A DNA stretch of 64,000 nt from positions 20,001-84,000 of the forward strand of contig JAQGDQ010000725.1 in assembly GCA_030141605.1 (NCBI GenBank), written 5' to 3'. Both the position numbers and the translations under genes were made by a program. The notes under the pieces are model-generated. The model saw only the letters and a program-made list of their open reading frames with translations, had not been told where the DNA came from and did no database searches. This DNA is from Tubiluchus corallicola. Lineage: Eukaryota; Priapulida; Priapulimorpha; Priapulimorphida; Tubiluchidae. Below are positions 23,654 to 36,757 of this stretch, in pieces. The number at the start of each line of letters is the position of its first letter. Position 1 is the stretch's first letter.

Positions 23654-24085
23654 GTTTTAGTTTAAACATAATTTATTATAGGATTGGATCAGACAGTTTG
23701 AACAACATGATTTAGGATCCTCACCTCAACAGACTTTATAGACTATTTACAAAAACATTTACAGTAATAATAGACTATAACTACACAAGCTGACAAGTTT
23801 TACTACAAGATTACATTAGATATTAGTAGAAAATGACGGTTAGAAAGTATTAATGTACGAATATTTAAGACTGATGCATTTTATATCAGATAGAAACTAC
23901 TGGAAGCGTTTAGTACGTAATATAAAGTCATGTATGCATTGGAATATTTTACAGTTAGCAACATAGTTAAATTCATCTTTTCCGAATAATAACAACTTCA
24001 ACAGATCATTAGTTCCTAAGGCAGCTATATTAAGGTTTTCAGGCAGAAGTATTTCATTCAGTTTATAAACAATGATATCCAATGG
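23654..24085 (-). mobile_element. 5'-truncated LINE tail, same family as 56.3 kb
   Basis: On the minus strand it encodes KLNEILLPENLNIAALGTND and KLLLFGKDEFNYVANCKIFQ up to LRTKRFQ and a stop. A 3' UTR follows, ending attatgtttaaac. It is flanked by the 11-bp duplication taagcttacta (23643-23653 and 24086-24096). The peptide differs from the 56-kb copy by very few residues (CKIFQ against CKILQ). The truncation lies just before the KLNE segment. Confidence 0.9.
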
Positions 24086-24204
24086 TAAGCTTACTAAACG
24101 TCATGTAAGCAACTAAATTCCCACAAGACTTGATATACAGGCCAATATGCAGCTAACATCCAATGATCCACAGAAGTATCGTATCTTACCAGACCCATAT
24201 TGTC

Positions 24205-24412
24205 CACAACACACATATTTTGGCAAGTGCTTATATGGTGACCTTGACACATTCTGGCAAGCGCTTATATGTGACCTTGACATATTTTGGCAAGCGCTTA
24301 TATGGTGACCTTGACATATTTTGACAAGCGCTTATATGGTGACCTTGACACATTTTGGCAAGCGCTTATATGGTGACCTTGACATATTTTAGCAAGCCCT
24401 TATATGTTGACT
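24205..24412. repeat. 34-bp minisatellite, about six copies
   Basis: The unit is cattttggcaagcgcttata then tggtgaccttgacat. It contains the palindrome AAGCGCTT. The last unit is degenerate (agcaagcccttatatgttg). Confidence 0.9.
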
Positions 24413-25014
24413 TCGAGTGTGAAAATGAGAAATCGTTTGATTGCAACAAAAGATGGTTTACAGGAGAAGGCTAAACAGTCCCATAAGTTTCATAACTCTT
24501 CGGTTTTATAAGAAATAATAAAACTAGTAAATTTATAATTTTTTTAACAATCTGCAATCATTTTCCAAGTTCAAAGAAATTCATGTTTGTCGGTTGACGC
24601 ATCAAGAACACTTGCAGTCGCGATAAAATATGACAATTTGTTATTGTGAACTTTTTTAACCTTTCTGGAAACTAGAAATTTTTGGATTATGATATGTTTC
24701 AATTCTGCTTTCCCTGTCAAAAATTGTAAATGTTAATTTTTTTGGTCAATAAACCACTACTACTTACAATATAGGCCTAATCAATATCATATACAATTTT
24801 AAATAAGCAAATCTAAAAATGCCCTGAATGTGACCTCCGTTTCTTGCTGTTATATCTTCCTTAGTAATCAGTTGGTTGAAATATAAATTTTCTGCAAATT
24901 ATATAATTAATCAATACTCTGTTTCTTCAGAGTGGAATTTTCTAAATTTCAATTAAAAACATGTGAGAAACACAGAAAGCATAATTTAATTTTTCTTACA
25001 CAAAAAATAATGTT
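24413..25014. other. Unassigned AT-rich DNA
   Basis: No gene or repeat recognised. Confidence 0.4.
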
Positions 25015-25038
25015 ATAATAATAATAATGATAATGATA

Positions 25039-25070
<32 letters not shown>

Positions 25071-25087
25071 AATGATGATGATGATGG

Positions 25088-25120
<33 letters not shown>

Positions 25121-25154
25121 CAACGATAACGATAACGATAATAATAATAATAAG
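25015..25154. repeat. Compound (AAT/GAT/GAC/AAC)n tract
   Basis: Successive blocks of ATA, ATG, ACG and ATA triplets in one register. Confidence 0.93.
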
Positions 25155-25378
<224 letters not shown>

Positions 25379-25855
25379 TTAAATTTGAAGTCGGCTTTTA
25401 GATTAACAATTAACATAACTCAAAGAGCTTTTAGGCCAACTGTAAACAGCAATCCAGTCACTAATAATAGAGACTATTATTACCCCACTTTTACCCTAAA
25501 TACAATGCGCCAGGTAGGGCAACAGCAGGAACCATATTTTTAAAGTGTTTAGTACTGTATCGAACTCACGATTTCCAAAACCGAAAGCAAATTGCGATAC
25601 CACTAGACTAAACCGTTTGATCAAATTTTTAACACTTTGGCATAAGCGAAATCTTGTTTCCTTTTTTGTACTGAGGTTGTTGAAATAGTCGGTTGTAGCC
25701 AATCGTTTTTTTACATTAAACAATCCTGAATAAAAAATGAAAATATTTTTAATAGTTTTTTTAGCGAGATCTTGCAAACATTACTTGTATTTTCATTAAA
25801 CATTTAAAATCATCTAGGTAACTACATAAAATATGTAAATTGTGATACAATATAC
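25379..25855. other. Unassigned DNA
   Basis: A 93-codon minus frame (25496-25777) has no recognisable domain. Nothing else seen. Confidence 0.4.
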
Positions 25856-26090
25856 AAAACTGGGTGGTATAGCTTGCTGTCGGAAGGTCAAGGGTTCAAC
25901 TCCCGACTGAGTCGTACCAAAAAATTGTAGCGCTGGTTTTTCGACCAAGCACGGGCGGGTTTATCGAAGTAATAGGTGCGGGGTAATAATAATCGGGACC
26001 ACCTTGGAAATAAGTTTTGAGTTACTTAAGGTGTCATCCTCGGACTATGTCCTAAACAAAATTAATACATTATTAGGGTGAAGTTTACGA
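25856..26090 (+). mobile_element. tRNA-like SINE candidate
   Basis: A good RNA polymerase III B box, GGTTCAACTCC, lies at 25893-25903. A poorer A-box-like stretch TAGCTTGCTGTCGG lies at 25870-25883, only about 23 bp upstream. The usual distance is about 44, so the tRNA-like head would be internally deleted. An unrelated body follows (gggaccaccttggaaataag, ggtgtcatcctcggactatg). No second copy was found in the window, so the 3' limit is a guess. Confidence 0.4.
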
Positions 26091-26791
26091 TTTTCCCACG
26101 CAAGAAATTAGTTCGTAAAGCGGATTAGGATTAAGGTGTTAGGGTTTTTAAAATTGTATGTGGAATTGCAAACTCCTTCCAATTACTATAACTTATATTA
26201 TTATTAGTTTAGTTGTATTTGAGTAAATGTAAATTTTTATTAGTAGTAATATTATTTATTAGGCCTTTTTAAAACATTGATCGTCATAATCCAAGATTTA
26301 AAGATAAAAAATTAAAGATAAACAATTAGTGTTACAATTGCGCGCAACTGCCTGCGCAGGCATGCAACTTTTAGTTGCACAAATGAGAAATTTTGAATTT
26401 TGCAACTAAAAACTGTAGTCAGCGTCATCGCGGGACCTTATTGTCACGCACTTTCTGATTTTCTTAGAAGAATTTATAACGAAATGTAGGTTAGTTACTT
26501 TCAATCAAAATTCAAAAACAAAAACAGATATCCGAGTAGAAATTTGAAAAACCTACTTTTGTGTACAAAAGTGTGAAATGTAGGCTATAAAAACTCTACG
26601 TACATCAGAGAAACTAAGCAAAACGATTTGAACGATTCTCAGTGGTACATAAATCAGGTCTTCACAGGTTCTGGCTTTAAACAGTTTGTTGTAAATAGTG
26701 GAAATACGAAAATTTGTAAAAAAAATTCAATTATCTACCTACGGTATGACCGAAAGCTGTAAAAACTGTGAAAACTTTGATAATATCTACA
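26091..26791. other. Unassigned AT-rich DNA
   Basis: No gene or repeat recognised. Confidence 0.4.
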
Positions 26792-26990
26792 CAGGGCCTT
26801 AAGCATAGGCAAACTAGGCAACCGCCTAGGGCCTCACCCTCCAGGGGGGCCTCACGCCAAGGTAACATACATTATAGTTTTTAATAAATTGCGTAATTTT
26901 ATTTTTTCCGTATTTATTTTTTATTTTTCTATTTCATTTGGGCCACCAAATTCACTTCGCCTAGGGCCTCCAACTTTTGAAAAATAACAA
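26792..26990 (+). mobile_element. hAT-like transposon terminus, second copy
   Basis: It begins CAGGGCCTTAAGCATAGGC then aaactaggcaaccgcctagg gcctc, the same phrase as at 10986. The motif cgcctagggcctcc recurs at about 26960. No right-hand end or target duplication found. Confidence 0.5.
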
Positions 26991-27806
26991 TAATTGTCTT
27001 AAAATTTACTATAAATACTTAAAGGGATCCAAAGATCTGATGACGTCAAAACCGTTTAGTTCTCCTAATGCAATTAAAAATTTATAGTTAACATCAAAAT
27101 TAAAATCATTACTTCCACATAGATGCACGACAACAGCTCAATGCAATGTTACGGTCTAACATTCATAATGTTTCTGAAGAAGCCATGTTTTTGCTTATAA
27201 TATACGGGGGAATTTTGAAATCGCACATCTTAAAAAACTGATTGTGTTTCAAGCGTTTTACTTTCATTCGTGTTACAAATCACGTGACTTAATTTAACCT
27301 GTTTTAAATTAAAACGTTGTTTAATAACCGTTTTTTTAAAATCACCAGACATTAAACATTGTTTGAAAAATTTAAAAGTATTTTAAGCCTGTAAAGTTAT
27401 TTTCTCTACAAGCTTGTTTGAATTTTCCATTTAATGTCGCATATTAGTGTTAATAAAACTAAAAATTAAGCTATTTTTAAGCTATAAACAATTGAAATAT
27501 TTTATACAACTGAAGGTTTTAAGCCTTTGTATAATAATACTGTACATGTAACATGTCAGTGATAAAGTAGTGTTGCTATTGAACGATAACAATAACACGT
27601 CCTAAACAAACGTTTTGAAGAAAAAACGAACTTTGCTTCTGATTTTTTCAAGCGGAATTTATGTAAGTAATTGTATGTGACTTTTTAAAGTTATAGAAAA
27701 CAGGATGTTAAACGATTTCTGTAAAATAGTTTCCGCTTCTTAAACCTCGAGATAAATGTCCATAATTATTCTCACTTGTTAAAGTGTTATCCAGTTTAAA
27801 CAAAGC

Positions 27807-27841
<35 letters not shown>

Positions 27842-28432
27842 CTTGAAGCATAAATGTAGGTTACATATAAATCTGCACATTCGAGAAAAAACTGAAATAT
27901 TAAAAACGCAATAATAAGTAGAGATAAATGAAAAAAAAACAAAAATTTTACCTATTTGGCTGTTAATTTACATGAATTGAAGCAAGTGAAAGGGAAGTAA
28001 AACACATTATGGGGAAGAGTCAGTTATTACTCCAGCAAAGTGGATTACGTACATTCACGTTCGTACAGCTGATTAAAATATGCAAGTAGTTTTAAAATCA
28101 CAGCGAATTGGCAAAAAAGTAGGCTGAATTGAAATCTTCATAAAAAGCACAATGTCGCTTCCGTCACAACAAACGAATTTCATTTAAATTCCACACGATT
28201 ACATATATCAAGTCTTTAAGTTATGAAAGACAAAAAGACATGATTTAGAATACTTAGTTTATAAATTAAAGTTATCATAGCTTACACATGCTGTATTTTT
28301 ATAACTTATACACATAACTCGTAACTCAGCAAAAAACTCATATATCCAAAATATGAGAATAACCACCTACTTTTGAAAAATGTTTAAAATAAGCAAGTCA
28401 CGACCTCTTTCAAATTACCTTGTTTATTGAGG
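26991..28432. other. Unassigned AT-rich DNA with short (ATT)n at 27807-27840
   Basis: No gene recognised over about 1.4 kb. Eleven ATT units at 27807-27840 are the only clear structure. Confidence 0.5.
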
Positions 28433-28794
28433 GATGATCTTTTGGCTACTATAGCCATCAACTACAAATCTAGCCAAAAAGAAGAATAAATAATACATTA
28501 ATGATACAAAGGCACAAACTGGAACAACAAAACAACAGATTAGAATTTAACTTATCAAATCAAACGAGGTTGTAATGGAATTAATTGCCGAGAAATGTAC
28601 AAAATTTTTACCTAACGCATGAGAACCGGAAAAGAACATAACATATACTTCTAATCTGTTGTTTTGTAGTTTCAGTTAATGTATCATTAATGTGTCATTG
28701 ATGCATTATCTTTGTATCATTAATGTATTATTTATTCTTCTTCTTTGATTTGATTTAAAGTTTGGTCATGGCTTCAGTAGCTGAAACGATCATC
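28433..28794. mobile_element. 362-bp inverted-repeat element
   Basis: The left end GATGATC, TTTTGGCTACT pairs with the right end (complement of GATGATCGTTTCAGCTACT). Further in, aagaagaataaat, acattaatgatacaaag and acaaaacaacagattagaa occur in both arms in opposite orientation. The arms are about 110-140 bp around a loop of about 107 bp; the right arm carries an extra internal duplication of the atgtatcattaatg phrase. No coding frame. A MITE-like element is likely; target duplication not identified. Confidence 0.7.
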
Positions 28795-29375
28795 ACTGAA
28801 TAAACAGGGTGAGTCCTAGAAGCTGACTATTTCATGCGTCATTCAAATTAACACATAATTATATTCACGTAACTTCTTTCATAATAATTAATACTTGTTT
28901 GACATGTTTCTTTTTGTTCTTATAAGTCGCAATTTTTTTATTTTGTTTTGCAAAATTTCGTCATCTCCAGAACGTGAGAAAAACACTCGAGATGGTCACT
29001 TGTTTTTCTCAAATATCAAGCTCCCAAAATACCAAAAAAAACCTAGTCCACTTTCAAACATCCTCTGTTTAATTTGGGAGTGTGAAGTTTTGCTAAAATT
29101 ATCTATTAGATTTTTTAGTAATCTATTAGTATTACTAGTATTAGTAGAAGTATTAGTAGAATTACTAGTAATCATAGTTTGCCAATGTTAGTTCTAATTC
29201 ACACAACTGCAGTAATATGATAACATTTAAGATATTAAACTTAAGCTAAGTATGTTGTTAAAAGCAGTTTAATAGCTTCCTCACTACTGTCATTAAGCGT
29301 AAAATATTACTTCAATTAAAACCAATTTTTGCATTTCGTAGAAAATTTTAATTTGGCCTAGGTTTTTGGCAGATC
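28795..29375. other. Unassigned AT-rich DNA
   Basis: A 98-codon frame (28895-29191) has no recognisable domain and ends in a low-complexity TTAGTA stretch. Confidence 0.4.
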
Positions 29376-30694
29376 AGATAGATTAGATTATAAACTTTGT
29401 TTTTGTTTTAGTTGTAAATCAAAGGTCTATATTTTCCTTACGCTCGTTACAGCCACACACAAGTATACAATCAGACCTTTCTTTCAATTTTTATTGTTTG
29501 GTCGCAAATTTCTCGTTTATCTGTTCTATATTCACGTCTTGTAGACTGAATTCTTAATAAGATGCCTTTTATTGATAGGAAAAATTTTATTGTGTGCTAG
29601 AAATCAAATGAAAACTAAGATATTTTTCATGTCCAAAAAGATTCTCACAAACTAAACTATTCCCCCCTCTCCACAGACTAAACGTTGCAACACTAGACAT
29701 ACCACAAAGTTTAATTACCTCTACTCAAAATTGAACCGATAAAATTTAATACTTTTATTAAACAAACAAAACGTTTCGTTATATGATCACATATACATTT
29801 CGTTTTCAGTATATGAAAACTATTCCCCCCTCTCCACAGACTAAACGTTGCAACACCAGATATACCACCAAGTTTAAATTACCTGTTCTCAAAACTGAAC
29901 TGATAAAATTTAATACTCTTATTAAACAAACAAAACGATTCGTTATATGATCACATATACATTTCGTTTTCAGTATATGTTCATACCAATTGTTGAAGAT
30001 TTTGACTTACAGTTGGTTAAAAGTGACAATGCTGGAAGCACCTCACGAAATGTTTTGTTCAAACCTGAACTAGAAAAAAATATTAATTCAATACTGTATA
30101 TTTAGCTGTCAATGATTCCTTATTCGCAGCTTTTTTGTCCAGATTTTGTTCAAATCTTTGTTCAAAATCAGTTTAATAAACTTTAAACGGCATGTTAGCA
30201 AATTTAAATGTGTGTTTTGCCAATTTTTCATGCTGTACTAGAGTAATTTGTATTAACCTTGTTTTGAATAACTTTATTTAATAAACTATTATATATAAAT
30301 ATATATAAGTTTAATAAAAGTATTAAATTCTATCAGTTCAATTTTGAGTACAGGGAATTAAACTTTGTGGTACGTCTAGTGTTGCAACGTTTAATCTGTG
30401 GAGAGGGGGAATAGTTTAGTTTGTGTGAATCTTTTTGGACATGAAAAATATCTTACTTTTCATTTGATTTCTAGCACACAATAAAACTTTTCCTATCAAT
30501 AAAAGGCATCTAATTAAGAATTCAGTCTACAAGACGTGAATATAGAACGATAAATGAGAAATTTGCGACCAAAACGATAGAAATTGAAAGAAATGTCTGA
30601 TTGTATATTCGTGTGTGGCTGTAACGAGCGGAATGAACATATAGACCTTTGATTTAAAAGTAAATAAAAACAAAGTTTATAATCTAATCTATCT
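29376..30694. mobile_element. 1.3-kb element with ~388-bp terminal inverted repeats
   Basis: The left arm (29376-29763) and right arm (30309-30694) are near-complete inverted copies. They start AGATAGATTAGATTATAAAC and its complement, and share tctccacagactaaacgttg, aatttctcgtttatctgttc and many other phrases. The loop (29764-30308) begins with a second direct copy of the inner arm: 29654-29816 is repeated at 29817-29979 with a 163-bp offset. No transposase frame. It resembles a foldback-type or long-inverted-repeat DNA element. The right end runs into (TATC)n, so the target duplication is obscured. Confidence 0.8.
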
Positions 30695-30699
30695 AATAT

Positions 30700-30702
30700 A
30701 CA

Positions 30703-30764
<62 letters not shown>

Positions 30765-30812
30765 ACTATCTATCTATCTATCTATCTATATATATATATA
30801 TATATATATATA
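30700..30812. repeat. (TATC)n then (TA)n
   Basis: About 20 TATC units with one aact interruption at 30764, then a TA run. Confidence 0.97.
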
Positions 30813-31776
30813 TGACCGTTTATAATTTATAATTTTCTTCATCGAGGAATGCAATTTTAACAAATTTATTACGTAAATGTTGCTCATCCATCGCATACAG
30901 TTGCAATATTAATGCACGCACCATCATAAGACATGGTAACTCTTTGCCACTAATTTGCTCTGTATTTGCAATTTTAGTTCAAAGCGTCGCTAAATGTAAG
31001 CCAAGAAAAGACGCCGTAATATAACAAATGTAACTTTAAATTTCACCTTGTAAATAAATCTTAATCTAATTTTAAAAAATTAAAGTTTAATTAAATTCAA
31101 AATTTTGTAAAAACACTACCTATTTCACAGAGACAACAGGAATAGAATCATTAACGATTATATAAAAGTTAAAAGAAAGCATAGGTTCTGAAAAAATTAC
31201 AATTTTTTTCTGCTGTTATGTATGGCTCCATTGCAACATACATATATAATATTATATTTTTAGAATGCAAGTGTCATAATAAACAAAAGTAATTTTATTT
31301 TACACACTAAACGTGCAAATTTATATATACCTTTACTTTTAATGGGCTGAACATAATTTATAGATATATTTATATACGTCCATAATTATATTTACATATA
31401 TTGTTCTAGGGGTATCTACGAAAACCCACTAAAGGCATTAATTCATTCCACACAAAACGTACGAATTAAACAAACATATTATAACCAAATAGTACAATAT
31501 TACCAAATTATGTCACTGTTACAATTGTACATAATAATTTAGAAAATTTAGAGAAATGTCTTTTAATTTTTTAAAAACAGTTGTTAATTAGAATAGAAAT
31601 GGTTCTAAGGCAGACAGGTGTAAAATATTTCTGTTATGGTAGGGTAAATATAAAAAAATGAAAATTTAAAATAACTAATATCGAAAAATATCCACAGCAT
31701 TCCAAAATTCAGAAAAGTGTCAGTTAATTTCTCACATCTGTTATAACTCACTAACACTTACCCTAGATTTTTTCAA
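30813..31776. other. Unassigned AT-rich DNA
   Basis: No gene or repeat recognised. Confidence 0.4.
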
Positions 31777-32053
31777 AAAATCTTTAGAAACAACAGCTAC
31801 GACTACAAAACAATGATAGTAGCATCACATTGTTTTTTTTATAATTGCAATAATTGTTTCTGAAGAGCTGTAAGTGAAACTACAGTAACAACTGGTACTG
31901 TGTACTTTTGGTTTAAGATGAAACAACATAGTAACAATTGTTACTGTAGTTTCACTTGCAGCACATCATAAACAATTATTGCAACTGTAAGAAAACAATG
32001 TGACGCTTCTATCATTGTTTTATAGTCGTAGCTGTTGTTTCTAGAGATTTTTT
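31777..32053. repeat. Large near-perfect palindrome, ~116-bp arms, 45-bp loop
   Basis: 31777-31892 and 31938-32053 are inverted copies. The shared phrases are gaaacaacagctacgact, aaaacaatgatag, tgcaataattgttt and gtgaaactacagtaacaa. About 15 mismatches were seen by eye. No open frame; the 67-codon minus frame simply reads through the right arm. Confidence 0.85.
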
Positions 32054-33289
32054 CAAAACTCTTTATTGAACTGATAATCCAAATACTGATTAGTGTAAGA
32101 AACGACACAAATGACAAACAGACACACATTCTATTTTGGTACAAAAACAGTTAGTAGAGAAGATTTGTTCATATACCTCGATCACACCAAGATGGTATGC
32201 ATAAATTAAGTTGACGTTAACACTTTGTCCAAACCGCTAGTTAAAGTAGTTATTTTTTCAGCATTTTTCGTGATAACCTTGTAAGGTCGGTGCTTCTCCT
32301 ACTGCACATAAAAACTTTGACGGCTTACCAGGGCCTGCGATGATATTTAATACGTACCTAAGTACAATAGGTGAAATCTTTATACCAATTAGCTGGCGTG
32401 AGCACAGGCTAGGTTTTATACGTAATAAATGATTGCGGATTCTCTGTACGTAATCACAATGCGGTCGGCGAATATCAAAGTTGCACACTACACGCCAAAG
32501 CTCGCATCGCTGCCTGGAATCATTAATACTTGTCAGATCTCCCATCCAATATCTGAGGGAACCGATTTGAAAAATTATCTAAAAGTACCAGCTGGTAAAT
32601 TAGTTATCGGTCTGTGAATGGCCGTGTCCTAACTAGTATCGCGATGAGAAGGTGAGAATTGGGCGAATGATGTATAGGCTGGTTAGGGCAAAATAAAGGA
32701 CTGCGCTTTTACATCTTAACCGCCTTGTATAACAAATAAATGACTCTGTCAAAAGCGCGAGGGCTGCCCTTTTTCTGCACTGTGTGGTCGATGCCTGGTG
32801 AACAAAGTTGCCGAAATTTATATACCCGCTAGCTCTGTAAGCGCTGATGAGGCGGGCAGGTTTCACGTCCTACGTGTGTGCTTGTAACATGCTCCGACAA
32901 GTGATGAACGAGTGACCCCGGGCGACATTCGGACGGACCGAAATAAACTCTAACGACGTTTTAATGTCAGTGGTGTCTTTCAAACTGACTTTAGAACTCT
33001 AAGGAATCATTGAACTGCGTGACACGTAAATTGCTTTTGTTGTTTTTAAGCCTGTAGATCTTTGCCACCCATGTTGTAGCTTGCAGTCAACAGTCACAGA
33101 AATTACCTACCTGGAAATTATTCTATGACTGATAAAAATTTTGCCTGAAAAGGTCTTCACTACACTGACTGTAGCATCTTAACACACAGTAACTCATTGT
33201 AGTCGGTCCACACATATTACTGTAATCTGATCGTCATTTTGTGAAAAGGCAAGCACGTTAAAATTGTAATCGTTAAAGCAAAAGTAAGC
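32054..33289. other. Unassigned DNA, locally GC-richer
   Basis: Short frames (32258-32545 minus, 32429-32617 plus, 32633-32866 minus) carry no recognisable domain. Base composition around 32250-32950 is less AT-rich than the neighbourhood, but I cannot name anything in it. Confidence 0.4.
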
Positions 33290-33660
33290 ACTCTTCATAA
33301 ATCAGCTTACAAAATTTGTCTTGAAATTTTATATCACTTACATGCTTATAGATGACTTACTGCATATAGATAACTTTAGATAACACTGCATAAGGTTTGA
33401 AAGAAATAATCAGAGCACTCGTAACGTACTCCACCAACTAAGCAACAGTTCAAATTACTATCAATAAGATCAATTACGTGTTTTGGTGTATCGGTGGTGC
33501 ACACTGGGATAGTGAAACAGTAATGTTTTACTAGGTGGCGCGAATATTTTCTTCTCCCGTTACATAAGTCTTTCAGCAGGTAAGTAATACAACTTATAAA
33601 GAACGTTCTTTTGGAACATAGTTTTAAAATTGCTTTTTCTTCCCGTTCAAACTTTATTCA
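33290..33660 (+). mobile_element. Family B element, truncated
   Basis: Family phrases tgtcttgaaattttatatca, gtggtgcacactgggatag and cataagtctttcagcagg are present in family order. The right TTAA end is missing (breaks off after cttcccgttcaaac). Confidence 0.7.
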
Positions 33661-35504
33661 GTCTAAGGTGGATATATTACCTCAATCACTGAATGCAGTC
33701 AGCAAAATTTCTTTGACGGGCACATATCTTTAGCATATTAAGCTGTCAGATGAAATGTAGTAATTTTATCCGTCATTCTAATTTTCCCGCAAAATATATT
33801 TTTATATATAGCGGTAGCACTTTCTGAGAAACAGTCATCCAGTACTAATACAGGGTTTAGTAATGTACTAATCTCACTAATTGCTCTAAGTTCATCACAT
33901 CTTCGCATCCTATCTAGACCTTCTAGGCCTTATTGTTTATTGTTTATTTATCTCACATCGACACAAAAACACGATTAATACATTAAAAGAAACAAAAAGT
34001 TATCAATAATTCAATGAATAACAAACAATAAGATACATAATAAGAAGCAAAATTTGGAAAAAATGATTTAAACTGTCTTTAGACGTAGGTCAACCTATGG
34101 TAAACAAAGATAGTGGTATCGCTACTTCCTTTAATACTGGTGTCTAAACAACGTTATGTACAGCATCATTACAAATATACTAACTTGACTCTCAAAACAC
34201 TGTGGGGTTGAAAGATAAACAAGAGAATTATCGCTGTTGTATGTTGCTTAGTAAATTCGTATACAGTTTAGTTTGAGCACATAACTAGTTTAGATATACC
34301 ACAGTTTAGGTTTGCTATACATACAAATGTAAATGTGTTGCGGGCAATCAAAAAGCAGGGTTTGTTAGATTGCCCCACACTGTGAAAGAAAAAAAGTAAT
34401 GAAAATAATCTGAAAATTTAGCATTATCCTAGAACATTATACACTTTTCACAGAGGTTTTGCACCATTTTCTGCTAGTCCATTGATTCGTGAGTTCCACA
34501 CGCGGTTTCTTTGCTAAATACAACTTAGGGTTAGAGGTCGCTTGCTATAATCAGTGTTTTAACGAAATAAAAATAATCGTAAAAAAGCATCTCTTTTAAA
34601 CCAGATATCAACGTAAGTAAAATTATAACTAGCGATAAAAATGGGAAGACGAGTCTACCAGTGGCTCAAGCCTACTCTATTGTTAAAGGAAAATTCCTGT
34701 TAGCAGATGAAACGACCTTAGTTTGTCCTTGGCTGATCAGTTGGTTTCTCCTGGAATAGCAACAGAACATTGTACAACTTGGACTCTATCCAGCAGGCGA
34801 TCAATAAAATAGTGTGTACGATCACGCACGTGTAAGCCAGACTAAGTTATTCGATAGGCTAAGTTGGAGTGCCTGAAAAGGGCGTGTTCTTCGAAGTTTT
34901 ATCCAATTAAATCACTCGTAAATGCTTAAAAAAATTGCATGATTAGATAGCCGAGATTATTCTGAATAGAACAGTACCTAATTTGTAATCATTTAATTGT
35001 GTCTGTACTCATACAGTAGCAGAGACGTCGTAGACCTTATTAGTCGTTATTTTGAGTGGCGCAGTCCTGAAGGCGTTAAACCTGACATCAACGAAAAGTG
35101 CTGGAAACAATGGGAAAATAATGGCCCAGACAACACAGATCCCATCTACCCTGTTGAAGTACCAATAAAGTATGCTTGCTAGACCAATAAGGAGAAAGGC
35201 ATCTATTTATCTTTATTGACTATAAATCTAGGACGAATTGGACAGGCTATGATGTAAATAAGTCGCGAGTCGCATTAATATTGACAATAGAAATCAAAAA
35301 TAGCATTTTTTAAAATGCTAAAAAAAGTTAAAATGTATTTTTGGTATTTTAACGGTATTATAATTATTTCGGTTTAATCGGACGCTTTCTTTAATTGCAA
35401 GATGACAGGGAAATTGTTGTGAACTATCTCTAGTGATAATTATTAGCATACGAAGAGGTCTACCTACTAGTGCAGGTACAGTCATTATGCCTCATTATAC
35501 CTGG
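33661..35504. other. Unassigned DNA; possible LINE tail at 33930
   Basis: 33925-33975 read in reverse (tgtcgatgtgagataaataa acaataaac) looks like a LINE polyadenylation end, but no coding remnant follows. A 61-codon plus frame at 34997-35182 (HOX-unrelated, no domain) was not called. Confidence 0.4.
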
Positions 35505-35808
35505 TTTTGTCGTAAAACTTGCCTTGTTAAGATAGAGTACAACACGCTGAATATCTTACAGTAACACTGTACTTCAATTTTCTCTTTCACAAATACGTGC
35601 AACACCGCTCGTTGAATATTTTTGCTTTTGAAAATTATGTTAGTTTGTGATGTCATCAATAGTTGGGCTTACCCGCTGTGTAATTATGTTTTTAATCTAT
35701 TATTTAATTATCAGAAACGCTTTTGCTGCAGTATTGGCACTAAAATGTATACTTCTTATCGGATTTGAAAATGGTGCAGTATGTGAAAAATCATCCCGTC
35801 TTCCTTGA
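35505..35808 (+). mobile_element. Family A element, right half only
   Basis: It starts at aaaacttgccttgttaagat and follows family A (caacacgctgaatatcttac, agtttgtgatgtcatcaata) to aaaatcatcccgtcttcctt, where the end is slightly damaged (gactttaa). Confidence 0.75.
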
Positions 35809-36435
35809 CTTTAAAATGGAAAATCAAAATGGGAAAATTTTGAATCGTTAAATTCATAACAATAACGACACATTCTACTCATCCTTAAACAACTTTAACA
35901 GGTTGAGCGTTTTCTAAGCCTAAGGGAACGTCGTTCGTAACGCCAGTGCTGTAAAATCACGATTAGGGGGCTGTTAACACGATATTTTACTGCAGTTCGG
36001 CTAATAATGATTCTCAGACTGTAACTGTACACATTACGTTGCAGAAATCGTTTCTAGAGCACGAATTTGCGGTGCAACAAAGCTAATAGAAAATTTTATC
36101 AACATTTTGGGTGTTCTCTAGGCGCATTGTGCGTACGTCTGTAATGACAGGTAATCATGAAAAGCGGAAAAAATTACTAAGTGAAATTCGAGTTCATAGT
36201 GCAAAATGTTAACTGACAAGGCAATTAATTGAATTTCTTAACTATTTTTACGCAGTTTCTTTACGAACGCTGTCAAATATTTTACTACACTGAAGTTCCT
36301 TACTAGAAAAGTTAATTATTTGAAAATTTCAATAGGCGTAGAACGAAAAACCTGTTTTGTGATACAAACATTTAACAATTTTACCAAAACGTTTAAAAAT
36401 ATCGCAACAAAGAAATGTAAAAGACACGGCATTTC
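35809..36435. other. Unassigned AT-rich DNA
   Basis: No gene or repeat recognised. Confidence 0.4.

Positions 36436-36757
<322 letters not shown>

Noticed and set aside
32258-32866. Possible small gene in a GC-richer patch (95-codon minus frame and overlapping plus frame)
   Set aside because: No recognisable domain, no clear splice signals, and both strands open; insufficient support.
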